A stretch of DNA of 64,000 nt from Ophioderma brevispina (taxonomy: Eukaryota > Echinodermata > Ophiuroidea > Amphilepidida > Ophiodermatidae): assembly GCA_023653785.1 (NCBI GenBank), contig JAMKCH010088370.1:62001-126000 (forward strand). Direction: 5' to 3'. Each line of letters opens with the position of its first letter. Within the stretch, counting starts at the first letter, position 1. The notes under the pieces were generated by a model. The model saw only the letters and a list, made by a program, of their open reading frames with translations, ran no database searches and was not told the DNA's origin. Positions 11,876 through 23,122 of the stretch are shown in pieces. The position numbers and the translations under genes are program-made.

Positions 11876-13116
11876 CTGCAATAAAAAAAAAAGAAAAAGA
11901 ACAGAATAAAACTATCAACGGCGTCACAGTTTTGACAACTGAGTTGGATATATTCCACTAACTTTATCCTGTGTAAATTTTACGAAGTTTCATTGCGTAC
12001 AAATATGATCTTTAGTTTTACACATCTTTCTATTAGTCAGAGCGAACGTTCATGTGATCGTACAGTTGAGTATATACACATTTGTTTGGCTGAAAATGAT
12101 AGATTAGGGTATGTAGAATAAGAATCTGCCGGGTGCCACCTGAGCATCCTTGGGCATTTTGAGAAATCCAAGATGGCGTCGCCGTAAATGATAATTATCT
12201 ATTCAACCCTATATTATAAAAATATGGAGTTACTAGATATACTATAGGATCCAATGAACAAGTGTATGGCATTTGTAACATTAAGTCATACTTCAAATTC
12301 AAAATGGAAGCCACATCCAATAATTTTAAAATATGCCCTATAACAGCAAATACGTGCGATAAAGAATAGACATGAAGTACTTAGATTATGTTGTTAGACA
12401 CAATAAATGTATTGTTGATACTTTTCAAGTTGCAACATGACGCCAATCAATATGGTAGGCAAAAACGTGAACATCTTCAAAAAAATACTTGACACAAATT
12501 TATAAGTATTACAGCCTTTAAATCGAAATCAATGTGTCAATGACGTTAGAAATGTACCTTTGATCCTAATCAATGTACAGCATACACTTTAATTTGTTTG
12601 AAATACGCCAAAATCGAAATAAAACTAATATGGTGCAAACTTGTCAAAATACCATAGGAATTACATTTTTTCACATATATTGCACTCAATTTATAATTTG
12701 ACACATTTTTATTTATCGGGATTACCTGGTATCACTTGGTTATGATCATAGGTACATTTCTAATTGTTTCATTGACACAATACTTTATACTTGAAGGTAA
12801 TATTTAGAAATTTGTGTCAAGTATTTTTGAAGATATTCACGTTTTTGACATTTGACACAATCGACTCAACAGTGGTAACAATGTTAATGTTCCCCATTGG
12901 CATCTAATGTGCCTACGCATAGGTACATTCATAATAACAAATTACAATTACTATAATATTATATTGTTGTCATTGTAACTTCGATTGGTGTGCAGAGTGA
13001 GTAAAAAACTATACATTTTTAAATGTATATGTTATCTTTTGATATTAATGAGAATAGCTTCCTTGGCACTTCTTTTGTGGCATTTTGATGGAGTTGCATG
13101 ACTGCACAGGAGACAA

Positions 13117-13457
13117 TTAAAGGTGCTTGTTCCGATTTTTGTTTATTGTGTTATCTACTTTATATGAGAGCCTGGCACTTGTACATACGCCCATCAAGTA
13201 CCGTGGGAAACAAACTTGCGGTTTTGATGGTAGAAGCGATAATGCACATTGCAAAGCCCTATTCAATATTGTGCTAATATTGATGGTTAACCAGTAATTC
13301 CTCGGTTTTTTGTTTACATCTTGGGAATGAAATGGATTTGAGAGCTCAAATTTCAGGACGACAGTGAGAAAAGTACGGCCTTTCATCTGATATTAAAATC
13401 GACACTACTTCCGGGTAAATCAGGGGGACCAAAGACGAACGGAACACGCACCTTTAA
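13117..13457. mobile_element. MITE with TTAAAGGTGC ends, nested
   Basis: The left end TTAAAGGTGCTTGTTCCG is mirrored by CGGAACACGCACCTTTAA at the right end. It is 341 bp with no coding. It lies inside the interior of the 12.0-17.4 kb element, so it inserted later than that element. Confidence 0.65.
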
Positions 13458-15150
13458 GAGTTGAAAGCGTTTTTGCGATAATGGATAGCTGTAAATCGCA
13501 TCTGTAACATACTCTTAGCGTTCAAAAAGATGATCATGCACGCTTAAAATTGATTTGTTTGTTGTTATCACCCCTTAAATATTTGAGTAGAAAATTCATT
13601 TTTGAAAAGCTGCCAATGCAAGAAATAAAAAAGATAAAATTTGAAAGCAACAGTTATTATCAAGTAATCACCGAAAAAGAAACCTGTTTTTGTTCACCAT
13701 TTATTTTCGGTATCATGTATATCCTTGGTTTCACTACAACAAACAAATGATTCAAGCGAAAGTGGATAAGAGGACCACCGGCGTCCCAGCAAAAATATAA
13801 TCCGGCATTTTGTTCTTGTGCTATTAAATATTATTTTTCCAAACGATATTTTTTTATAATTTATACTCTGGAACATCGCTTCATAATGAAAAAAGTCAAC
13901 ATCGATAGCGCCCCAACCTGCGATTAGGGCTCTTTTCAAAATGGGTATCAATGAAATTTTGTCACATGACGATGGTCGTCCGAACACCTAGCACCTACAG
14001 TCCAGGTCTAATCTGTAACTGATCAATGGATACATTTGTTGAACCTTTCAATTGTACTACGGATTGTTATTGAAATATGTCGTTCCAGATATACCTTGGG
14101 TTTTTTTTTTCAATATTGCCTGCTGTGCTTTCAAGCTCACAATTTATTTCAACTTAATTATCACTTATATGAACAAATCATTCCGTTTCTGATATTGTGC
14201 ATCCGCTGTTGCTCAACAGTAGAGTAATAAATTTTCCCTTTCAATGGTTTTTTAATTATGTCTTTACAGATGTAAATTGCACACATCGGTGCGCGTGGCC
14301 CTCGAAGGGGGAAGCCGCCACAGAAATGCAACAAAAAGGGTTTATTGTGATCCAGAAAGGTACATGTATAAAGAGCATCAGGTCAACTGCGGTCTTAGCA
14401 ATCACCCATGACATGTACTTATTTTGTTCAAAAACCAGTGAAAATAAGTCAATGCCTCCGGCAAGTGTCACCTTGAAATAAACGTTAATAGAAGTAATCA
14501 AATAACTATACGAAGCGAAACTCGCATGTAAAGCTACAATATTTCGCTACAATGGTCACATGACGCTCTGGTTACTGGATGCGCACATTGGAGTTTCAGC
14601 CATAATGCTTCATGTGCCATTGTTTTGATCGTGGTTAATTTCAGCATAGGCCGCGAATGTTAATCTAATAAGGATATCCACTTGGCGTGTCGAAGAAAGA
14701 AACCAAAACTGCACATGTATCAAAACCATTTCGCCTCAAGACTTTTAGGGAAGGCTTCCAAAAACTCAACCGTCAGTTTGGCCGTTTTTTTTTTCAGTTT
14801 GACCGGTTTCTATTCTAACATGAACACACGTTCAACTGCGCGATTCAGCCGCCGAGCAACCGGCGGTTGAAATTTAATGCCGCCCATGCATAGGCTAATC
14901 TTAACAACACAAGCGTGCATGTATATTTTTCAGCCTATTATTTTCTACTTATAGACGCCTATTTTTGTCTATTATTGAGGAGAGCGCCAATGGATAGTAT
15001 TAGAATGTTATGCCTAAGTAGGCCTACTATCAATTTGTGACAAATTTGCAAAGAATTCTATTTCCTGCCTTACGAAATTTGCAAAAGCTCATTTTATCTC
15101 AACAGAGAGAAGACGACTTGTGCTTTGGAAGAGACAATTAGGACTACAGA

Positions 15151-15319
15151 CTGGAGTCAGTTCGCCAAACTCATACGGAATCCTACAGTGTATACTTACT
15201 CAGGCGTATTGTCCTACATAGATCTTTTTATACCAGTTGTACAATGCTTCGATAAATGTGTCACTCAGGCATGACATAGTATGCCACGTAGATTACGACC
15301 TTCGCGAACGGACCACAGG
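15151..15319. mobile_element. MITE, GTTCGCGAAC-end family (copy 1)
   Basis: It matches the copy at 42296-42462 over its length: shared blocks GTGTATACT, TTTCATACCAGTT-like, and CACTCAGGCATGACATAGTA. The right end reads TTCGCGAACGGACCACAGG. The left end is worn (TTCGCCAAAC). It is nested in the long-TIR element of GPCR intron 1. Confidence 0.7.
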
Positions 15320-17720
15320 AAGACAGTCCGAATTTAGAGCCTGGGCTTTTCAAGCAACAAATAATGAATCGCAAATACAGTATATGTGTTAGTTATCTTC
15401 AAGGCCATCCAAAGATATCATTGCTCATCGGCCTGTAACTTCAGCTTAAAAAAGTCCAATGGCGTTTGTAAAGAGATGGTCACATGCTATAACCTTTGCA
15501 CAACTTGTTCAATGTCATCAGACCATTAAAATACATTACAGCCGTTGAAGCGTGTGTATGTTTGGGAATCTGATTTTAGTCTTAATAATTCGTCGGCTTC
15601 ATCACATGCTGATCTATCTCACAAATTACGTGTTTCGAGAAAATCGCAATTGAAAATCTAAATCTCCCCTTCGTAATAAGCTCCAAACATACCGATGTGC
15701 GTCATTACTACCAGGCAAAAGGATTCATCAAGAAACTTCATATTTTTAATTCCATGAAAAAATAAAGGCTGGTGTAATCTAGTCAATATAATCTTTTGAT
15801 ATGACTGTAAACTAATAATGTAGTGATAAAAGATTTTATGTTTCGCAACCGATGTCTCTGAGATAGAACGCAGATAGACCAGTGTGTAACTATCATCACA
15901 CTCGTATAATAAAAAAGGCGCAATTGTCCGTATTAGTGTATCACATAGTGATATAGTCAAATGTGCTGTATGTGACACACTTTGATATAGATCGTATAAT
16001 GAAAAGATATATGTATCTTATCGATTTCGATTCTTAGATAAAACCAGATAGCTCGTGTATATAACGTAATTCATCCGCCGTGTTAAACGCGCAATGTAGT
16101 TATTTTCAGTTATCGCATAGTGATCTATGTCTATAGCGCTGCACATAGAGCAATTTGCTAATTAATATCTAATTAATTAGTAAGGTCAAGTACGAAACTC
16201 TAATTATGAAGAGTTCAACGTCATATTAAGACTAACCGAATTTTCTAAAAAATGTCCAAATATGAGATCGAACAGTATGTGATGCAGTAGACAAATTGTA
16301 CGATTGAGATACACACTAGGTTGGCAGGAAATCAAGAATACACAATATATTTAACATTCAAAATCAAAAGAAACACCACCAAGAATTCTGACCTTGGGAC
16401 TGCCAATACGCCACCGGGGAGGGAAATTCCGTAAATATTTCCTATTCAGACCACAAAATAAAGGTTTGACATATAGATGCGACCAACTCTCATTATGCTG
16501 AACAGTACGTTTAATTAAATTTAAAATAAAGGTATAATTTTTACTTTGCTAAATGTAGAGCACTCCTTGATAAATTCCATTGCGTGACGGAACCGTGAGA
16601 CTAGTCTAACCACTGAGCTGGCGAATACTAGTGCAAGGTGGTGCTAACCTTCAAGTATAAATTATTGGTGTCAATGAAACAATAGAAATGTACTATGATC
16701 ATAACCATAATACCAGGTAATACGGATAAATAAAAATGGGTCAAATTATAAATTGAGTGGCATATATGTGAAAAAATATATTCCTATGGCATTTTTGACA
16801 ACTTATATTTTGACCATCTTAGTTTTATTTCGATTTTGCTGCCACCCCCCACCAAATATTTAAAACAAACTCGAAAACTTGTAGGTTGTACATTGTTAGG
16901 ATCACAGGTACTTTCGAATGTCAATGTGACACCTTGATTGATTTCGCTTTGAAGGCTGTAATCTTACAAATTTGTGCCAGTATTTGTTGAGATGTTCACA
17001 CTTTTGGTGCCATCTTGATGCACGTCATGTTACAATTTAAAAGCATCATAAATACATTTTAAATTGTGTCTAGCAACATAACGTAAGTACTTCTCGTATT
17101 GCTGTTATATAATATTTACACTTATGGATTTGGCTCATTTCCAACTTGAAGTATGACGTAATGTTACAAAGTGACATAAACTTGTTCATTGGATCCTATA
17201 GTATAATCTAGTAACTCCATAGTTTGTTAATATAGGGTTGAATAGATAAAATCATTTATGGCGACGCCATCTTGGATTTTCTCAAAATGCTCCAGGATGC
17301 CCATGTGGCACCCGCAGATTCTTTCTTCTACACACCCTAATCTATCATGTCAAGCAAAAAAATTGGTCCGTACCACTTTAGCGGTCACATGAAGGTCTAA
17401 CCTGACAATATGTAATATGATTTTTCTGTCTGCGTTTAAAAGGCTCTGCCAAGGAGCATTGGCAGGTGCACAATAGGGTGTGTAGGGATGTCACAACCAT
17501 CCTATATTATTTTTTTTTCTTGCATTTTTCAATACACCTATAAATGGAAAATTATTTTAAACCATAGAAGTGATTGTAGTGGGCTTATAATGAGTATGTG
17601 CGAATATTTGTCGATATAGGACATCTGATTTAAGAATCGTCCCTATAGAAGGACAAGGACCTATGCTCCACCAAACAACACAGATTATACCAAATTTCTC
17701 AGTGTTGAAGAGTATCATAC

Positions 17721-17982
17721 CTATTTTCATCTTCGCAATGACCACAATGACGAGGAGATTCGCCAGCAGTTTCGATGACAATAATAATCAACAGCTAAGA
17801 CTGCGATCACTACCATACATTTTTTCACTAAATCCTGGTTCAGGTTCAGCGCCGGGAAATGGTTCCGGTTCACCAGTACCGTTGAAGTAACTCCAAGCCG
17901 AAGGTTCGACTTCTGCTTCTGGCTCTCCTTCTGTTCGGACTCCGGAGACACTTCAGGCTCGGCTCCTGTTGCACGGTGGTTT
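17721..17982 (-). pseudogene. Class A GPCR, exon 1 (N-terminus and TM1), frameshifted as sequenced
   Basis: The 3' end reads AANLLVIVVIAKMKI-type codons up to a consensus donor ATAG|GTATG, and its one leftover base joins exon 2 to make Glu in IERTLTEIFL. Just upstream, three adjacent stretches are TM1-like only if the frame steps by +1 each time: VVIAVLA, then LLIIIVIETAG, then NLLVIVVIAKMK. Joined, these give a normal TM1 with the G1.49-N1.50 pair. In the final frame alone there is a TGA stop and a lysine within the membrane span. The extracellular part is acidic and Glu-Pro rich (GEPEPFPGAEPEPGF) with one N-glycosylation sequon, NGT. The start codon is unresolved: an ATG lies at 18062 in one frame, and a possible acceptor (GAACAG) precedes 17982. 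Either the gene is decaying or the assembly has extra bases here. Confidence 0.6.
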
Positions 17983-20900
17983 CTGTTCAGCAGAACATAT
18001 TTTGTTGGTTGCTCATACGAAATCGAAAAAAATATTAGAGGTGTTTTATCACATATAATCAATAACTTCTAACAACTTAACGATAATCTATACGTCTTGC
18101 GAAAATAAATGCAAGGTACTATAGTAACTCCCCGCATTAATAATCCATTTAACTGTTAGATACCAAGTTTTCCATTTTCACAGAAAAAATGAAACAAATG
18201 CCCACATGGCCTACTTACATTTAATAACAGCATTTTTAGGTCAGGTTATGATCAGAAACTAATAAATGTTCCTGGAATGAACCGAAGGCAATCGCCGATA
18301 AGGAAAGAAGGAGGCCTCTATAATCATAATAGTTTATCTTTCACGCATTCAATTGTTGAGTTGGTGTTTGACAACTACTTTATCTGTACGCAAGGTGTTT
18401 TTTATATCACCCAAAATACCTTGCATCAGAAAAAATGAGAAAAGTCTGAAAAATTCAGGGGCATGCTCTCTGGAACAAGCAAAGCTTAGAGCATGGCCTC
18501 CATTTCAGTACGCATGATTACTTAATGAAGAAACAGGAAGATGTTGCATCTTGCCTTTTTGTCATGGAGCTTGTAATTGTAAGTGACGCCTATAGATATC
18601 CTTTTGTCGTTCATAAGCTACAAAGAGTCTTATAACAATACCCAAATACCTATTACTTATGCTTGTTAAGGTTGATTATATAACCGTCTTCACACCAAGC
18701 AACTCTGGAATACAACACAAATGGGCCCATTGAAACCGCGTCTATTGGTATCATGCATGAGCAGTAACCTCCACTATGAGCTAATAAAATTACAATTCCC
18801 AAGGCGCATTCAATAGCTTTCATTCAAGCCACCATTGTATTGAGCAAATCATCCCCTGTATTGTTAGTATGATTTATCATACCCAGGCGTGCATGGTCAG
18901 CATGTTAACATTTGCTAATTCCAGGCTACTGAACAGAGCTCTTGGTAAGATGTACTGTCTGTTCAATTAACTTAGATGTCCGGATTTTTCTTTATCTCTT
19001 TAAAAAAATATAGGCTTTCGAAAAAAATCACGAAGAAAGTTGTTATTTCATCATTGGGACCCACCAAGATATTGGGTTCCACTTGAAAACATTTTCTTCT
19101 TGGATTTTTATTCAATTTATATGCTTGACCCGCGCGGGAGCGCGGGCGAAGATGTGGAGTAACTTGATCATAGACATGGAGTTTTCTGCAAGGAAGCCAT
19201 GAAGGAGCCTTGGTCATAACAACTTTTCATGAAAATTGAAAAATGATGGATCAGTGCTAAAATTACGTAATGTTTGTGAACATGCATACAATATTAATGC
19301 AACAACAAAATAGTTTTTTCTGTAAGTAAAAAATGATGATACAGTGTGAGAAGATTGTATTTTCAGTGTTTTTATACAAATTTATTATTGGGATCTGTAC
19401 AAGGTTCTATTTCCGCGTGTTTAAGTGGGGTCAAATATTAGCTAGGCCAGTTGGGCGAAGTGCCAGCAGTGCCTGGTTATATTGCATATTCAGAAATATT
19501 GGACAATTTTTGATAGTGACAGCAGTTACGAGTGGTCGAGTCGATATTTAGGGTACTACAGTAACTTGAACAGATTAGTGAACTTTGAGTTAATTTACGA
19601 TACCACTATTATACCATCAGTTTTCATTAAAAGTCACTACACTAGCATTTTTTTGGTTTGGAAAATGTTATATATCTCTCAATTCTTGGCTATTGTCGGA
19701 TGTTTTAAATAATTCTGTCATTGCGCGGGGCATACAATGGTGCCCAGCACTCAAACATGTTCTTGTTTTCATTGACAAACGACAACAACCTGGTCAGGTG
19801 GATATGGACCTTTGAATCTGAACTTTGATGACAGGACCCATTCACGAATTAGGGGCGCTTCAAAAGCACTGTTCATCCGAACAAGCTACCTGTGATTTCA
19901 GGGGTTTGTATCAGGCATATAAATGCATCGTGAAATACCAATACTTTTAATAAAGGCCCTGTCTGTTTATTCAATTGGTTACGGACAAAGAATGATATCG
20001 CTCTCCTGTAATGGTGTCCATTCAGTTAAGGCCGTGTGACACCTTGCATATCATCTCGGAGTATTGCAAACAAAGGTTCGAATTTTCCTGGTGGGCAAAT
20101 TGGTTTATTTATTTCATACCAGTAGCCGGACATTATTGATCGTGAATCATATCTTCCTCCGGACCAACTTTTACTACCTACAAAGAAGGGTCAATGGAAC
20201 CTTCCACAAAACATAATTTAATTGGTACCAAACCTTATTCGCTTCATTTGAAAACGAGGGTAAACATACCAAGATTTCAATAGATTTGAAGGTTAAAATG
20301 ACCATTCCCTATGTCATGTAAAAAAACGTCTTAGGTCAAGGATACCAACCAACTTTCTTTTCGTGATTTATTTTAAAAAAATTAAAAGTATTTTTTGAAA
20401 TTAATTATAAAAAAACGGACATCTAAGTTAAATTGAACAGCAGTAGCATTGCCTTGACCATATAGCGATATGGTATGGTGTGTAAGTAAAAAGTTCGTTG
20501 TTTTTTGGCAATTCCCACAGAAAACAGAAAATGCAAAAAGGAGGTCTTTCCACCCCAAGAACACGAACGCCCTACATTTTTTTTTTTGATTTTTTTTTAT
20601 ATTGCTATAATAAATAGCGCACATCCTGCAAAATTGTGGTTCTTGGGTGGAAAGGCTTCAAATATGGAAATTTTAATTACCCATTGAAGCCTGTACTATA
20701 ACTTACATTAAACAGACTTTTGGGGAATTTATGTAAAGTGGGAATTTTTAGAAAACCAGCAAAAGGTAAACTTTGAGTATGTCGTTTTATTATGCAAAAC
20801 GTTTCAAGTTCAACCGCCCCCCCCTTATAATGAAAACTACTAGAGGGCGATCTCCTTCATTCCTTATCCGCGATTGTCCTTTGAATGCTGCTTTTAGAAA

Positions 20901-22621
20901 ATAGAATCAAACACAGAATAAATGTTGTAAACGAAAACTTGTGGTCTCTAATTAACGGTTTAGTACTAATTAAGAGTGTAACTTAGGGAACAAACCGTAA
21001 AGACCGAGGATAGTCCTATAAACAAACAAGTTTCGTTGGGAAGCTGCGCCATCTCCCCGAACCTCTAAAATATCGAAATTCCAACCGTGTCTGGAAATGC
21101 CTGGAATTGATGGGATGTCCGTTGTGTAAACACATGGTAAAGGGATTGTGTGTTATTATTAAAGGTGTGCTCTATGGCGTTGATAATGTTAACACTTAAT
21201 GCATACTCTCTTAATGTAAAACCGAGTTGGAAGAGTGGAAAAAAAAGTGAAAGAGTTGAATTGGATGACAACATCCTTTTTGAGTCATAAAATTCACTCT
21301 GTGAAAGGAGTGTTTTTTAAAGAATGTTCACGTCTCAAAAGAGTGGAATTGAAGCTTTAACTCATTTCAGAGTGTGTTTTCCACTCAAAAACGTGTTGTC
21401 CCTCATTTAACTCCCTGAAAGAGTGCGAGGAAATTCACTATTTTACATTTAGAGATTAGGGGTTTTCCATGTGACAGTATTTTTGTTTTTCGGCGCCAAA
21501 GAGTTTATGTAATGGCTTAAATATAAGTTGCGGATGGATATTTATATTTAGGCAACTTACGCCCAGTGGCGGCGCAACTGAGGGGGAAAGGGGGACATTT
21601 TCCCCCTGTTGTTTTTCTTTCCCCCCCGCTCCCCCCCCTTTTTTTTTTTTTTTTTTTTCGCCACTGCCTACGCCTCTGTCAGTATCACGTAGAGGATCAC
21701 TTTTGGTTTGTATCAGATGGTATCAAACTAGCAAGACTGTGCTACACTGTGCTAGACTATGATGACTTTAGTGTTTATATCACACTCATACTCAGAACAT
21801 AACAGAACTTCAACAAAATGGATGGAAAGGACTGTAAAATCACCAAAGTATAAATCACCCAGTCCGGGTCTCGGAAAAGTTATCAATTTTGACAGGTGTG
21901 GTCTTAGATAGGGTCGCCATTTTTACAGATCTGGTCTCATATAGCATAGGGTACTATTTCGTGCGTATTTCACGCTGGTGGTTACCCAAGATCATGTACT
22001 GCACCCACCCCATGGTTTTGATATTTGTAACGTCTTAAAATGAAATAAATTTAATGTACTTCAAGATGTATAGCCCAGGTTAATGAAAACCCACAATACA
22101 CGATCAATACGAGTACAACCATGCAATACATGTAGGAGTATTAGTGGATTTTTACGACATCGTTTTTCAAAGGTATTTTTTCTGCAACACATCATAATAG
22201 AGAAACCCTTCGTGTTACGTATTCCTTTGTGAGGTTTTGTATATTAGATTTCAGGTTGTCAATTGTGTATCTCCTTCGTGATATAATCGCGATGACCATG
22301 ACCATTCGTAAAAATAGCAACATTACATTCGGAGCTGTTTCAGCTTGTTGAGGTAATTAAAGACTTCTTCTTGAGTATTACCTACTTATTTGCTCACTGA
22401 AACTATTAGAGTTAGTCAAACAAAAACTTCGCCATCTGCCGACATTCCATTACACATGTAAGGAAATTTAATTTACTTTTGTACGGTACCGATGTGATTT
22501 TATTACAAATAATTTACAAACAGGTTACCATAAATAGGCACATAGAGCCACAAGAGACGGGCAGTCTGGCTTGGGACAGCCGGAGATTTTTACCCGACTG
22601 CAAATAGGCACTGGCACGAAC
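17983..22621. other. Stretch without a supported gene
   Basis: No exon with a domain or convincing splice sites was found, although 5' UTR or promoter of the GPCR may lie at its left end. Features seen: a GC hairpin (CCCGCGCGGGAGCGCGGGCG, ~19131-19150); poly(T) runs near 20578-20600; a stretch at 21225-21420 rich in GAGTGG/CCACTC words that may be a worn MITE; and a C/T tract at 21605-21659 bracketed by GTGGCGGCG and CGCCACTGCC, possibly a short MITE. Open frames of 60-81 codons here look random. Confidence 0.4.
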
Positions 22622-22884
22622 ATATACTCCCCGCCTAAAAAATCCGAACGATATAAATTACTGTATTAAAAAGGTATGTAGGTATGTAGGTGAATTATAA
22701 TAATAAATGCCAGGAGCGTTGTTCGCGTAATGTGTTTGCTTATTGACCTGTGTCCGTAATGCATTGATAACGAAGCATGATGTGGAAGTTTGAGAGATTT
22801 ATCCAGCTGGCTTGGCGCGTTCATTTGAAAGCAAGTTTGATGGCCATTTCAACATCGTTCGGATTTTTTAGGCGGGGAGTATAT
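22622..22884. mobile_element. 263-bp MITE with 31-bp perfect TIRs
   Basis: 22622-22652 and 22854-22884 are exact reverse complements, starting TATACTCCCCGCCTAAAAAA. TA steps at both ends fit a Tc1/mariner (Stowaway-like) target. The interior has GTAG repeats and no coding. The perfect ends suggest recent movement. Confidence 0.8.
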
Positions 22885-23071
22885 ATGGCTTTCTATACAT
22901 TGGACTGACGTCTTAAAGTCTCTTTAAAATGACGAAATGCTTTCTTGGTTCATTTGCCAATTTCAAATAAACCATTAGATACTAAAATTCTGATTTTAAT
23001 CGATAAATCTTATACAAATCATCCCTCTATCTCTCACTCGCTCCAGCTAGCTCTCTTTCACTTTCTTTCTC

Positions 23072-23122
<51 letters not shown>

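Larger units (their letters stand above)
12047..17397. mobile_element. 5.35-kb element with ~750-bp terminal inverted repeats
   Basis: The left arm 12047-12800 and right arm 16645-17397 are reverse complements over nearly their whole length, at roughly 75-85% identity by eye. Paired blocks, outside to inside: TTCATGTGA, ATGATAGATTAGGGT, GGGTGCCAC, AAGATGGCG / its complement, ATTGGATCCTATAGT, and TATACTTGAAGGT. Each arm contains a nested palindrome built on GTCAATG..TTAGAAATGTAC. The ~3.8-kb interior has MITEs at 13117-13457 and 15151-15319 but no recognisable transposase; short open frames at 14197-14481 (+) and 15658-15978 (-) look accidental. It is probably a non-autonomous member of a family also seen at 29-33 kb and 52.9-60.2 kb. 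Confidence 0.8.
11876..17720 (-). other. GPCR intron 1, filled by one transposable element
   Basis: Bounded by the exon 1 donor (ATAG|GTATG at 17721/17720) and the exon 2 acceptor. Of its 5845 bp, about 5350 bp are the long-TIR element at 12047-17397. Without it the intron would be only ~0.5 kb. Confidence 0.7.

Noticed and set aside
11743..11958. Second minus-strand frame at the exon 2 acceptor
   Set aside because: A frame shadow of the GPCR exon and its pyrimidine tract.
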